Positions 35,998 through 45,378 of a stretch of DNA of 64,000 nt are shown piece after piece. The notes under the pieces are model-generated. The model was given only the letters and a program-made list of their open reading frames with translations. It made no database searches and had not been told where the DNA came from. This stretch comes from Pontibacter roseus DSM 17521. GTDB lineage: Bacteria > Bacteroidota > Bacteroidia > Cytophagales > Hymenobacteraceae. How positions within the stretch are numbered: the stretch's first letter is position 1; each line of letters starts with the position of its first letter. The stretch is from the NCBI RefSeq assembly GCF_000373265.1, contig NZ_KB890767.1, positions 266,299-330,298 on the forward strand, written 5' to 3'. The position numbers and the translations under genes are program-made.

Positions 35998-36447
35998 GTG
36001 GACTTTCTATCAATACACAGCGACGAGCATTTTATGCAGGAGGCTTTCCGACAGGCGAAGTATGCGTTTGAGGAAGGCGAGATACCGATTGGCGCCGTCA
36101 TCGTGAGCAACAACCGCATCATAGCCAAAGCCTATAACCAAACCGAGAAACTCAACGATGTGACGGCCCATGCCGAGATGCTGGCCCTCACGGCTGCAGC
36201 CGAGTACCTGGGCAACAAATACCTCAACGACTGCACCATGTATGTGACGGTGGAGCCTTGCGTGATGTGCGCCGGCGCCAGCTACTGGGCGCAGCTCAAG
36301 CGGGTGGTATACGGAGCCCCTGAGCCCAAGCGTGGCTACCGCCGGGTGGGCAACCTGCTGCACCCTAAGACAGAAATGGTCAGTGGCATCATGGCACAGG
36401 AGTGCGCCGAACTGATGGCTTCCTTCTTTGCGGGTAAAAGAAATTGA
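35998..36447 (+). CDS. tadA: tRNA-specific adenosine deaminase / nucleoside deaminase
   Basis: A 149-residue zinc deaminase that converts A34 of tRNA-Arg to inosine in the TadA family. The motif H58-A-E60 and PCVMC (C88, C91) supply the zinc ligands and proton shuttle. The GTG at 35998 is taken as start because the DEHFMQEAF section is conserved in relatives; an ATG at 36034 is the alternative. A guanine deaminase function is less likely given the length. Its 3' end contains the promoter of the next gene. Confidence 0.85.
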   Translation: MDFLSIHSDEHFMQEAFRQAKYAFEEGEIPIGAVIVSNNRIIAKAYNQTEKLNDVTAHAEMLALTAAAEYLGNKYLNDCTMYVTVEPCVMCAGASYWAQLKRVVYGAPEPKRGYRRVGNLLHPKTEMVSGIMAQECAELMASFFAGKRN

Positions 36448-36456
36448 GTAACTTTG
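36427..36456 (+). promoter_or_regulatory. Promoter of the superoxide dismutase gene
   Basis: TTTG (36427-36430), 18 bases, then TAACTTTG (36449-36456) is a full -33/-7 match. The -33 part lies inside the tadA coding end. The predicted leader is about 70-75 bases. Confidence 0.65.
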
Positions 36457-36534
36457 AAACTAACACTTTGGTCGCATAGTACACCCTAGCAACTGTCGCT
36501 ATGCAATTTTGTAACATATAAACTACATAAAACT

Positions 36535-37143
36535 ATGGCTTTCGAACTACCGAAACTACCTTATTCTTACGACGCGCTCGAGCCGCACATCGATGCCCGC
36601 ACCATGGAAATCCACCATACGAAGCACCACCAGGCCTATACCGACAACCTGAACAAGGCGATTGCAGGCACCGAACTGGAAGGAAAATCCATTGAGGAGA
36701 TTTTCACCAGCTTCAGCGGCGACAACAAAGCGGTTCGCAACAACGGCGGCGGCTATTACAACCACAACCTGTTCTGGGAAATCCTTTCTCCGAACGGCGG
36801 TGGCCAGCCAAGCGGTGAGTTAGCCGATGCCATCAATGAGACGTTTGGCTCATTTGACCAGATGAAAGAGAAGTTCAACGCCGCCGCCGCGACTCGCTTT
36901 GGCTCTGGCTGGGCCTGGCTGTGTGTAGCCGGTGGCAAGCTGGAAATCTGCTCTACACCAAATCAGGACAACCCACTGATGCCTTTCGCGGAAGGCTGCG
37001 CTGGCATGCCAATTCTGGGTCTGGACGTATGGGAGCACGCCTACTACCTCAACTACCAGAACCGTCGCCCAGACTACATCAATGCGTTCTGGAACGTGGT
37101 GAACTGGGAGGAAGTGACCCGTCGCTACAACGAAGCGAAGTAA
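36535..37143 (+). CDS. sodA: Superoxide dismutase (Mn/Fe type)
   Basis: A 202-residue enzyme that converts superoxide to oxygen and peroxide. Metal ligands are H27, H77, D164 and H168 (DVWEHAYY). The outer-sphere glutamine is at position 144 in TPNQDNP, the place typical of manganese enzymes; iron enzymes place it near residue 70 instead. Metal use cannot be proven from sequence. The stop TAA overlaps an AGGTATAG motif at 37143-37150, and a terminator follows. Confidence 0.92.
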   Translation: MAFELPKLPYSYDALEPHIDARTMEIHHTKHHQAYTDNLNKAIAGTELEGKSIEEIFTSFSGDNKAVRNNGGGYYNHNLFWEILSPNGGGQPSGELADAINETFGSFDQMKEKFNAAAATRFGSGWAWLCVAGGKLEICSTPNQDNPLMPFAEGCAGMPILGLDVWEHAYYLNYQNRRPDYINAFWNVVNWEEVTRRYNEAK

Positions 37144-37163
37144 GGTATAGCCTGAAACATTAA

Positions 37164-37200
37164 AAAATGCCCTTCCGGAGACGGCGGGGCATTTTGTTTT
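37164..37200 (+). terminator. Intrinsic terminator after sod
   Basis: A 9-base stem (37164-37172 with 37187-37195), extended inward by CCG/CGG, followed by a T-rich tail. Confidence 0.7.
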
Positions 37201-37315
37201 ATGGTGGCTTTTGTGGCGGTTGCTATACCTACGAAAGCAATTCTTTCAGAAACATGTATGCGCTACAGCTTTAAAGACACTCGCGGGAGCTGCACACGAC
37301 ACGAGGTATGCGGCG

Positions 37316-39541
37316 TTACTTCTGAGCCACCTGTTGCTTTGCTTTGTAGGCCTCCACGCCCGCATCCAAGAACTTGACGAAGTTCTCCACGCTTAGGTCG
37401 TAAGCGATGGGCTGCACCAGCATGTTCTCGTTCTCGTCCATCAGCACATAATACGGCTGGGCGTTCACATTGAACTTGGTTATCTGGTAGTCAGCGTACT
37501 TCTTGCCGATGGTTTTCTTCTCTTTGCCATCGTAGGAACTGGTATACCACTCACTTTGCGGCAGCTCTGTCCGGTCATCCACGTATAGGGCAGCAATCAC
37601 GTAATCTTCCTGCAGGCGCTTGAGCACTTCCGGGTGCGACCACACGTTGGCCTCCATCTCGCGGCAGTTCACGCAGCCGTGCCCCGTGAAGTCAATGAAA
37701 ATCGGCTTGCCTTGCTCAGCAGCGCAACGCTTTGCCTGCTCCAAATCAAAGTAGCCTTGCAGGCCATGCGGCAGGTGCAGGAAATCGGCGTATTTAGGCG
37801 TCTCGCACAGCTGATTGGAGGCTACTGTAGTGGCGGCGCTTCCTCCACTGTTCCCCTGCCGCACGATGGAATTCAGGTCAAAATCGTGGGTAGACTGCGG
37901 CGGCAGGTACCCAGACAGGGCCTTGAGCGGAGCACCAAACAAACCCGGTATCATGTACACCACAAAACCAAAGGTAGCGATGGCCAGCATCAGACGCGGC
38001 ACGCTGATGTGCTTCACATCCGAGTCATGCGAGAACTTGAGCTTGCCCAGCAGGTAGAAGCCCATCAGCGTGAAGATGACAATCCAGAGGGCCAGGTATA
38101 CCTCACGGTCCAGTATGCCCCAGTGGTAAACCTGGTCGGCAATGCTCAGGAACTTGAGCGCCAGCGCCAGTTCAATGAAGCCCAACACCACCTTCACGGA
38201 GTTTAGCCAGCCGCCGGACTTGGGCAGGCTGTTGAGCCAGGATGGGAAAATAGCAAATAAGGTAAAGGGGAGCGCAAAGGCCAGGGAGAAGCCAAACATC
38301 CCCACCACCGGACGCACCGTCTCACCGCCGGCAGAGGCCACCAATATACTGCCTACAATGGGGCCGGTACAGGAGAAAGACACCAGCACCAGCGTGAAGG
38401 CCATGAAGAAAACACCAATAATGCCTCCTTTATCCGCCTGAGCATCCACTTTGGTGAGAAAGGAACTGGGCAGCGTGATTTCGAACATACCGAAGAAGGA
38501 CATGGCGAAGATGATGAACACCGCGAAGAAAATCAGGTTGGGCAGCCAGTGCGTGCTGATGAAGTTGGCTCCGTCGGCCCCGAACAGCTTCGCCACGATG
38601 GTACCCACCAAGGTATAGATGGCAATGATGGAAAACCCATAGAGCAGCGCTTTGAAGATAGCCTGCCCGCGGGTGGCGCTGCCGCTCGTGAAGAAGCTCA
38701 CCGTCATCGGAATCATAGGAAAGACGCAGGGCGTGAGCAGGGCGCCCAAGCCAAACACAAAAGCCACCAGCATGAAGGTCCACAGGCTTTCGGCCTCTCC
38801 GGTAGCACCGCTATCGCCCGTGATAGCCGGTGTTACCACATCGTTTGTCGCCGCGGCCGTATCGCTGAAGGGAGCCGCATCCAGTGAGTCTTCAGCTAGA
38901 AGCGATGTGTCCTCGCGTACGTCTTGCGGCAGCGAGGTATCCAAGCCATCGGGTGCGGAGGCCTGTGTGGTGGCTTGCTTAGGCGCCTTCTCTATGGCGG
39001 AGGAAGAAGCATCGACGGGGGCATTGGCTGGTGAGGTGACCGCGCCTGTGGCAGCCGTTACCTTGATTTGGGAGTTGGTGAAGCTGAATTCATCATCAAA
39101 CGGAATGCACTTGCCGTCGATGTCGGTGCATACCTGGTACTCGTAGGTTCCTTTCACCTCCAGGTTGGGCTGCAGCACCTTTACCTTCTGCCGGAACTGG
39201 GCTGTACCCACAAAGTAGGTATACTCTCCTTCCCAGAGCTCATCGTACTTCTTCTTCGGGTTGACTGGCTTTGTCTTGCCCACTAGTTGGTAGGACGGGT
39301 GCTTGGCGAACTTGAACTCGGTGACCATGGGTCCCAGGTCCGGGTCGAAGTCGGTAGAGTACAAGTACCAGTCCTTGTCAATCTTCACGTTGAAAATCAA
39401 TTCGACCTCCTCGCCTACTGCCACCTCTTTCTTGGAGACGTCGTAGCTCCAGGAGGCTGGTTTCAGCACCTGGGCCTGCGCAGCAGCGGCCATCAGCACC
39501 AGGAACAGGACGGAGAGCAATTGCCTCAGGTTATTTCTCAT
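37316..39541 (-). CDS. DsbD-family thiol:disulfide interchange protein
   Basis: A 741-residue protein with a signal peptide (about 1-23), an N-terminal immunoglobulin-like DsbD-alpha domain (about 25-150), a threonine/alanine-rich linker, an eight-helix DsbD-beta channel and a C-terminal thioredoxin domain. The membrane domain shows the redox pair region LTPCVFPMIP (Cys near 270), and the C-terminal active site is CVNC (about 623-626). The protein takes electrons from cytoplasmic thioredoxin and delivers them outside the membrane for disulfide repair or cytochrome c maturation. It is a single gene. Confidence 0.9.
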   Translation of the reverse strand: MRNNLRQLLSVLFLVLMAAAAQAQVLKPASWSYDVSKKEVAVGEEVELIFNVKIDKDWYLYSTDFDPDLGPMVTEFKFAKHPSYQLVGKTKPVNPKKKYDELWEGEYTYFVGTAQFRQKVKVLQPNLEVKGTYEYQVCTDIDGKCIPFDDEFSFTNSQIKVTAATGAVTSPANAPVDASSSAIEKAPKQATTQASAPDGLDTSLPQDVREDTSLLAEDSLDAAPFSDTAAATNDVVTPAITGDSGATGEAESLWTFMLVAFVFGLGALLTPCVFPMIPMTVSFFTSGSATRGQAIFKALLYGFSIIAIYTLVGTIVAKLFGADGANFISTHWLPNLIFFAVFIIFAMSFFGMFEITLPSSFLTKVDAQADKGGIIGVFFMAFTLVLVSFSCTGPIVGSILVASAGGETVRPVVGMFGFSLAFALPFTLFAIFPSWLNSLPKSGGWLNSVKVVLGFIELALALKFLSIADQVYHWGILDREVYLALWIVIFTLMGFYLLGKLKFSHDSDVKHISVPRLMLAIATFGFVVYMIPGLFGAPLKALSGYLPPQSTHDFDLNSIVRQGNSGGSAATTVASNQLCETPKYADFLHLPHGLQGYFDLEQAKRCAAEQGKPIFIDFTGHGCVNCREMEANVWSHPEVLKRLQEDYVIAALYVDDRTELPQSEWYTSSYDGKEKKTIGKKYADYQITKFNVNAQPYYVLMDENENMLVQPIAYDLSVENFVKFLDAGVEAYKAKQQVAQK

Positions 39542-40002
39542 AGGGTGTTCATCATTTAGGTATGGGTGAGCCTGTTAACGGCTGCACCGGCTCGCGGACA
39601 GACTGTTGCGCTCCAACAACTTGTCCTTGTTTTGCGCGTCACAAAAGTAGGCAATTTTAATCGAAAGCGACAGTCGTCTGCCTATACCTTCCCTTTTCTG
39701 AAGACATAAAACAGGCTGCCGCCTTCCAATGTTCATCCTGCCGCTATAGATAACACACCGCCCCGCGCTCTGGTTTCTTCGTGTTTCAACTGCATCACCT
39801 CTCATCCTCTATACCTCCTGCTCCTCCTTACGGCCTGTACACACCGTATGCTTGCCTACTAAGCCATTGAAAATCAGCATCAGTCCGTTCACCCTCTGTT
39901 TGGAGCTGTTCACGAACTAGGAGAAAGATATCCTTTGCTATCGGAATTAATAAGCCTTTCTTTGTGTATATTTTCTACAGGATTAATTATACAACCTAAA
40001 CT
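39542..40002. other. Spacer between dsbD-type gene and small gene at 40003
   Basis: About 460 bases with no convincing gene. It holds two CTATACCT motifs (near 39682 and 39809) and, on the minus strand, TACTTTTG at 39642-39649, a -7 match that could start the dsbD-type gene. Nothing else stands out. Confidence 0.5.
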
Positions 40003-40314
40003 ATGAACCCAAACTTTCAGCCACAAGAAACAACGACCCTTAAAACAGAATGCGGGAAGGAGTTTGGCCACTCGTTCAAGGCCATCAAGCTGGTGCGCGA
40101 CGAGCAGCACAACTTCCATATCGTATATAAGACATTCTCTAACGAGTACATCTACTCTTTTTGCAATCCCTTCCAGGACACTTCCTCAGCGCATCCATAC
40201 AAGTTGATATCGGAAGAGCAGGCCAAGGCTATTTTCCTAAACCGCCTGTCCCCTGCCAATGCCCGCGAGTTGTTTAGCACCGCCCAGGCACCTACTATGC
40301 GTGTTCTTTCCTGA
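40003..40314 (+). CDS. Small protein of unknown function
   Basis: A 103-residue protein that I do not recognise. It has no signal peptide or membrane segment. The sequence has a compact alpha/beta look, with aromatic residues in the middle (YKTFSNEYIYSFCNPF). It is likely real: codon use resembles the neighbours, and a very good terminator follows at 40333. Confidence 0.55.
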   Translation: MNPNFQPQETTTLKTECGKEFGHSFKAIKLVRDEQHNFHIVYKTFSNEYIYSFCNPFQDTSSAHPYKLISEEQAKAIFLNRLSPANARELFSTAQAPTMRVLS

Positions 40315-40332
40315 AACCTGAGAAGTGTTTGA

Positions 40333-40364
40333 CAAGAAAAGGTGCCTTGCGGCACCTTTTCTTG
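40333..40364 (+). terminator. Intrinsic terminator after gene at 40003
   Basis: A 14-base perfect stem (40333-40346 with 40351-40364), a 4-base loop and a T run inside the right arm, 18 bases after the stop. Confidence 0.8.
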
Positions 40365-40521
40365 TTTACGGGCAGGTATAGGCCACAGCTTTCTATGGTA
40401 GGTAAAAGGTGCTATTGTGGCTTCCGGGAGGTATTCTGCCGCGCAGGCTATACATATATAGCAAAAGCACGTATTTTAAGTTAATTTTACGCCGCAGGTA
40501 GCAAAACTGCTGAGATACTCT

Positions 40522-41853
40522 ATGATTCTGAACATCTTACTCACTATCTTCCTGGTATTACTCAACGGTTTCTTTGTCGCCGCGGAATTTGCCATCGTCA
40601 AGGTCCGGTCCTCCCAGATTGAACTGCGCGCGCAGGCAGGCAGTTCTATGGCCCGCATGGCCCAGCACATGCTCACCCACCTCGACGCCTACCTCTCGGC
40701 CACGCAGCTGGGTATAACGCTGGCCTCACTGGGCTTGGGTTGGATAGGCGAGAGCGTGGTATCACAGATTGTCATCAACATAATGGAGCTCTTTGGCTTC
40801 AGGGGAGGCGAGGAACTGGCGCATCGCATCGCGCTGCCTATCTCCTTTGCCATCATCACGGTGCTGCACATCGTGTTTGGTGAGCTGGCGCCTAAATCGC
40901 TGGCCATTCAGCGCTCCGAGGCCACTACCTTGGCTATTACCCTGCCACTTCGTTTCTTCTACTATCTCTTCCGCCCGTTTATCTGGCTGCTGAACGGCTT
41001 TGCCAACCTGGTGCTACGCACCATGGGCATACGGCCCGTGCACGGCTCTGAGGTACACTCTGCGGAGGAGCTGCGCCTCCTGTTTGAGCAGAGCGCCGAA
41101 GGTGGGGTGTTGGTGGACTCGCAGCATGAGCTGCTGGAGAACGTGTTTGAGTTCAACGAGCGCATGGTGAAGCAGATTATGGTGCCCCGCACGCGTATGG
41201 TGGCCATTGATGTGAACATCGCCGAGGATGAGCTGATGGAGATTATTTTTGAGGAGGGCTATTCGCGCCTGCCCGTGTACAATGGCTCTATCGATAACAT
41301 TGTGGGGGTGCTGTATGTAAAGGATATCCTGAGTATGATGCGCCTGAATGAGCCGATTATCATTGAGAAACTGATGCGTGCGGCCTACTTTGTGCCAGAG
41401 ACGAAGAAAATAAACCGCCTGTTGCAGCAGTTCCAGCGCCGCCACATGCACATGGCTATCGTGACGGATGAGTTTGGAGGGGTGTCAGGTATAGCGACCA
41501 TCGAAGACATCATTGAAGAACTGGTGGGCGAGATACAGGACGAATACGACGAGGAGGCCCCTATTGTGGAGCGCCTCAGCGACTTTGAGTACAGGGTGAA
41601 CGGTGGCGCCAACGTATCGGATGCGAATGACTACCTGCCTTTCCCGCTGCCGGAAGGCGAAGACTACGAGACTGTGGGCGGATTCGTGACGATGGTGTAC
41701 GGCCACATACCCGAGGATTTGAACGAGCTGTCTGACTTCAATGAGTACGAGATACGCGTGCTGGAGAAATCGGACAGACGAGTGGAATGGGTGCTTTTCA
41801 AGGTGAAGGAGGAGTTCCACGCCAGTATTTCACCACAGACCACAGACCTATGA
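40522..41853 (+). CDS. HlyC/CorC (CNNM-type) transporter family protein
   Basis: A 443-residue protein with an N-terminal DUF21/CNNM membrane domain (about 1-190; GFFVAAEFAIVKVRSSQ, AKSLAIQRSE-type motif), a CBS pair (about 205-330; VMVPRTRM, RLPVYNGSIDNIVGVLYVKDIL) and a CorC_HlyC domain (about 350-430). These proteins act in magnesium or cobalt homeostasis; older annotations call them hemolysins without good cause. The stop overlaps the start of the next gene by four bases. Confidence 0.9.
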   Translation: MILNILLTIFLVLLNGFFVAAEFAIVKVRSSQIELRAQAGSSMARMAQHMLTHLDAYLSATQLGITLASLGLGWIGESVVSQIVINIMELFGFRGGEELAHRIALPISFAIITVLHIVFGELAPKSLAIQRSEATTLAITLPLRFFYYLFRPFIWLLNGFANLVLRTMGIRPVHGSEVHSAEELRLLFEQSAEGGVLVDSQHELLENVFEFNERMVKQIMVPRTRMVAIDVNIAEDELMEIIFEEGYSRLPVYNGSIDNIVGVLYVKDILSMMRLNEPIIIEKLMRAAYFVPETKKINRLLQQFQRRHMHMAIVTDEFGGVSGIATIEDIIEELVGEIQDEYDEEAPIVERLSDFEYRVNGGANVSDANDYLPFPLPEGEDYETVGGFVTMVYGHIPEDLNELSDFNEYEIRVLEKSDRRVEWVLFKVKEEFHASISPQTTDL

Positions 41854-42305
41854 AGCGGCACGACAGCCTGATTCCCCTCTCCCGGCAGCACCACGGCGGA
41901 CTCCTGACGGCCAGGCTGCTGCAGCACGGTGCCCCGCCTTACAAAGGCATGCCCGAGTCGGTAGACGGCAAGTTGGCTTACCTGCTTCAGTTCTGGGAAG
42001 AGCACCTGCAACCGCATTTCACGTTGGAAGAGGCCACGGTTTTCAAAACAGCCAAGGTCGCAGCGCCCCATTTAGCGCGACAGGCCGAAGGTTTGGAAGC
42101 GGAGCACCGGCAGCTGAAACAGCTTATCCTGTCCTTACCCACAGCCCTTACTCCAGAACTGCCGACCCGTCTAGACGAAATTGGACGCCTGCTGGAGCAG
42201 CACATCCGCACCGAGGAGCGGATTTTCTTCCAGATGCTGCAGGAAGAGCTCCCCGAGGAGACGCTGCAGCTCCTGAAGGAGCAGATTGAGCAGCACCTGC
42301 TCTAG
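41850..42305 (+). CDS. Hemerythrin domain-containing protein
   Basis: A 151-residue four-helix protein. Candidate di-iron ligands are H14/H15, H52, H56, E60/E61, H86, H118 and E122/E123, spaced as in hemerythrin-like proteins. They sense or carry oxygen, NO or iron. I chose the ATG at 41850, which shares ATGA with the stop of the upstream CorC-type gene and implies translational coupling. It is convergent with the carbonic anhydrase gene, one base apart. Confidence 0.8.
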   Translation: MKRHDSLIPLSRQHHGGLLTARLLQHGAPPYKGMPESVDGKLAYLLQFWEEHLQPHFTLEEATVFKTAKVAAPHLARQAEGLEAEHRQLKQLILSLPTALTPELPTRLDEIGRLLEQHIRTEERIFFQMLQEELPEETLQLLKEQIEQHLL

Positions 42306-42306
42306 G

Positions 42307-42828
42307 CTATACCTCCTGCCCCGTAAACCAGCCGCTGTACATCACATAGTTGTTGGCTACTTTGTCCAAACCATATATCTGCTCCTGGCTCAGCTGCTTC
42401 ACCTTTTTGGCAGGTATACCCGCGTAGATGTAGCCTGACTCACATACGGTTTTCTCCAGTACAATGGCCCCTGCCGCCACAATGCAGTTCTTCTGCACCA
42501 GCGCGTTGTCCATCACGATGGCCCCCATACCTATGAGCACATTATCCTCCACAGTGCAGCCATGCACAATAGCGTTGTGCCCGATGGACACGTTACTGCC
42601 AATAGTGGTAGCGGCTTTCTGGTACGTGCAGTGGATGACGGCGCCATCCTGAATGTTGGTCTTGTTGCCAATACGTATGGCGTTCACATCACCGCGGATA
42701 ACGGCATTGAACCACACAGAGCAGGCGTTTCCGAGTACCACATCCCCTACAATGGTGGCGTTCTCCGCCACAAAACAGTCATCGCCCATCTTCGGGGCTA
42801 TACCTTTCACAGGAAGTATTACAGGCAT
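42307..42828 (-). CDS. Gamma carbonic anhydrase family protein
   Basis: A 173-residue left-handed beta-helix trimer-forming protein with hexapeptide repeats. The metal-binding histidines appear in AVIHCTYQK and SIGHNAIVHGC, as in YrdA/PaaY/CamH-type proteins. Whether it hydrates carbon dioxide is uncertain, as many family members lack activity. The final codons read GAG GTA TAG, so its stop lies within an AGGTATAG motif. Confidence 0.88.
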   Translation of the reverse strand: MPVILPVKGIAPKMGDDCFVAENATIVGDVVLGNACSVWFNAVIRGDVNAIRIGNKTNIQDGAVIHCTYQKAATTIGSNVSIGHNAIVHGCTVEDNVLIGMGAIVMDNALVQKNCIVAAGAIVLEKTVCESGYIYAGIPAKKVKQLSQEQIYGLDKVANNYVMYSGWFTGQEV

Positions 42829-42938
42829 ATTCTGGATTTGAGAGTTTAGAAGTTAGAGAGTTCTAGCATGGCTGCATCTCACAGGCACCTAAAGGGTATG
42901 CGTAAAATTAAATTACAACAATTCAGCAATTCAAACAA

Positions 42939-43916
42939 TTAAATCATCCTTTTCCAGGTGCCTTTGTGCAGGTTGTATTTGAGGGTGCTGGGCAAGGCCT
43001 TCCAGAAGTATTTGTTCACTTCTACGGCAAAGCTGGGCTGCATGTAGCAGTTGATGGTGCAGCCTTCGCACTCCGGCAGCCTCCCCTCCTGCTGCTTGAG
43101 CGCCTCCACCTCCGGGCTCAAGTATAGCTCGCGCAGTTTGCCTTGTATGGAAAAGCTTTTTGCACCCAAGTGGTAACAGGGCAGCACCAGTTCGTTTTCC
43201 GGGGAGATGACCAGTGTGGTGCTAGCCGCTTTGCAGACCGGGTCATTCACATGGTTACCGCCGTCGCGGCGCAGCTGTACGAAGCCCTCATTCAGGTATA
43301 CGCCTTTGCGTTTTCCGAAGTCGCTCAGGTATTTGAGTTCTTCCTCCGTCAGCTGCTCGCCCACAGCCACGGCATTGTATTCAAAGGCCGGGTTGATGAT
43401 GAGCATGAGCTTGTTGGGCTGCGTGATGGTGCGGTATACCTCCTCCAGCTGGTCCAGGTTGTGCCGGAATACGGTAAACAGGATATCAGGGCGCTCTCCC
43501 AGCCGCCTGGCCACTTGTATCGACTCCATCACGAAATCATAGCAGGCCACACCCCGGCCGGCGTCGTGCTCCTCCTTATGGGCGGAGTCCAGCGAGAAGT
43601 GCAGCATGTCCACCTTGCCTTTCAGCCGTTCCGCCAGTTTGGGGTAGAGCATGCCGTTGGTGGTGAGGGTGGTGATGAAGCCCATGTCGTGCGCCATACC
43701 CAGGAACTGGTCTATCTGGCGGTGCAGCAGCGGCTCGCCGCCCGTGAAGTCAATGACCTGCACGCCCAGCCGCTTCAGGTCGCGCAGGTTCTGAGCCACG
43801 TCCTCTAGCGTGATGTAGGGCGAAGGCTTCTCCCAGATGTCGCAGAACGAGCACTTTGCGTTACAGCGGTAGGTAACGTAGTAGTTGCAAAGCACAGGTT
43901 TACTGGTCAGGCGCAT
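42939..43916 (-). CDS. Radical SAM protein with C-terminal cysteine cluster
   Basis: A 325-residue protein. The radical SAM [4Fe-4S] motif is CNAKCSFC (C18, C22, C25), and the SAM-contact GGE follows in FTGGEPLL. The C-terminal part has several cysteines (PVCKAAS, PCYHLG, CEGCTINCYMQPSF), a SPASM-like auxiliary cluster region. Substrate and product are unknown; no peptide precursor is visible next to it. It may be a peptide-modifying or cofactor enzyme. Confidence 0.85.
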   Translation of the reverse strand: MRLTSKPVLCNYYVTYRCNAKCSFCDIWEKPSPYITLEDVAQNLRDLKRLGVQVIDFTGGEPLLHRQIDQFLGMAHDMGFITTLTTNGMLYPKLAERLKGKVDMLHFSLDSAHKEEHDAGRGVACYDFVMESIQVARRLGERPDILFTVFRHNLDQLEEVYRTITQPNKLMLIINPAFEYNAVAVGEQLTEEELKYLSDFGKRKGVYLNEGFVQLRRDGGNHVNDPVCKAASTTLVISPENELVLPCYHLGAKSFSIQGKLRELYLSPEVEALKQQEGRLPECEGCTINCYMQPSFAVEVNKYFWKALPSTLKYNLHKGTWKRMI

Positions 43917-44094
43917 CTTCTGGGGAAGTTAGGAATGCTAAATTAGGAATTATGGGTGAGTATATTTATCCTTAGTTGCTGATTGCTGCTCGTCTATTCT
44001 CAATTGTTGTTTGATATTCGTTGGGTCACTACCTGCAGCATACCTGAAGATGAACGTAATACCTAACTTTCTAACTCCCAAACTCTGAACTTCC

Positions 44095-44490
44095 ATGGAA
44101 AGACAGAACGTATCCTCCGGCGCCGTCTGGGAAGACATCATCGGGTATAGCCGTGCCGTGCGCATCGGCAACGTGGTGGAAGTGGCCGGCACTACCGCAA
44201 CGCATGGAGACGAGATAATAGGGATAGGCAGCCCTTACGAACAGACCAAATACATCCTGCAGAAGATAGAAAGGGCGCTGCAGGAGGCGGGAGCTACGCT
44301 GCAAGACGTCATCCGCACCCGCATCTATGTGACTGATATCAGCCAATGGGAGGAAATAGGCCGCGCCCACGGGGAGTTCTTCCGCGAAATAAAACCGGCA
44401 TCCACCATGGTGGAGGTAAAGGCGCTCATCCACCCGGAGCAGTTGGTGGAGATAGAGGCGACGGCGATAGTAGGAACGAAAGCTGGCTAA
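44095..44490 (+). CDS. RidA family protein
   Basis: A 131-residue YjgF/RidA protein; the family hydrolyses reactive enamine/imine intermediates. The catalytic arginine is in VIRTRIYVTD (about 87) and the substrate-pocket glutamate in VEIEATAIV near the C-terminus. Start is the ATG at 44095. Confidence 0.88.
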   Translation: MERQNVSSGAVWEDIIGYSRAVRIGNVVEVAGTTATHGDEIIGIGSPYEQTKYILQKIERALQEAGATLQDVIRTRIYVTDISQWEEIGRAHGEFFREIKPASTMVEVKALIHPEQLVEIEATAIVGTKAG

Positions 44491-44556
44491 ATGAAAAGGC
44501 CTATGTTTCTGAGGTGAACCAGGGACATAGGCCAAGAGGAGGCTTGTTGAACTTCT

Positions 44557-45015
44557 TTATTTGTTTCCTGCCTTCACGCGTTTGTATATACTATGCGGGG
44601 CATCGCAGGCTAAGCCATTCTCAGATAATACGTCTGTAGACTTCAGAGACAGATAACTATGGTTAGGCTTACAGCTGAGGTCTAATGGGAATCTGTCTGC
44701 GCTTTCCTTTATTTCTTCATAGGTAAGTACGGCATACGTCTCTCCATCAATCTGCTGTAAAGTATAGGTTCCTGTGCCCTCCGCTCCTGTCGAGCGTGAC
44801 TTACGAAAGGTGCCATCAGCGGACAGAGTATAATACTCCTGATAGGTCAAATCCTCTTCACGCACAATTACTCCTGAAAGCCCAGCATCGTACTCCACTA
44901 ACTGCCAAGTTCCGGTAAAGTCGAGGGGTGTTACTTCATCGTCCTTCTCAGAGTCGCAAGCTGCTGCAAAGGCAATGGCAAAGAGTAGAGTGAATGAGCG
45001 TAGTAGTAGCTTCAT
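44557..45015 (-). CDS. Lipocalin-like lipoprotein
   Basis: A 152-residue lipoprotein: signal to AFAAAC with Cys near 20, then an acidic linker and a small beta-barrel opening with FTGTWQLVEYDAG, the usual start of Bacteroidota lipocalin-like domains. Cysteines later in the chain could form a disulfide. The start is the ATG at 45015; 45021 is possible. The ligand is unknown. Confidence 0.7.
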   Translation of the reverse strand: MKLLLRSFTLLFAIAFAAACDSEKDDEVTPLDFTGTWQLVEYDAGLSGVIVREEDLTYQEYYTLSADGTFRKSRSTGAEGTGTYTLQQIDGETYAVLTYEEIKESADRFPLDLSCKPNHSYLSLKSTDVLSENGLACDAPHSIYKRVKAGNK

Positions 45016-45378
45016 ATGATGCATCTTAAAGGTTGGTTTTATTACATGACCCGCCAATAAACCTGAAGGTTGCAACGACTTAAAAATATTAAAGAAGATA
45101 CTACCATACTATTGCTAGTCCTTGCCAATTCTATTTGAAGCTTGTCAAAAGTGTGAAACATCATCATTTAAACAATTCCAGCAAGTACAAATAGGACACT
45201 TTTTCCTGAGTTCGTCCTGGAATACCTCTACAAGAACACAGCTAATTATTAGCATAATACCACGAAACCACGCATTATACCCTATATTTACAGGGTTACG
45301 TACTAAATAGCTATCACCGAAACGTTATACCCTTGCCTGCAGAGGCTGGATAACAATGTTTTACTTAAAAAGATAGCT
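45016..45378. other. AT-rich spacer upstream of the beta-barrel gene
   Basis: About 363 bases, richer in A and T than its surroundings, with no gene I can support and no AGGTATAG motif. TATATTTA near 45280 resembles a -7 box but is not exact. Confidence 0.4.

Noticed and set aside
40522..41853. Hemolysin toxin, as this family is often named
   Set aside because: DUF21, CBS and CorC_HlyC domains mark a CNNM-like ion transporter family, not a toxin.
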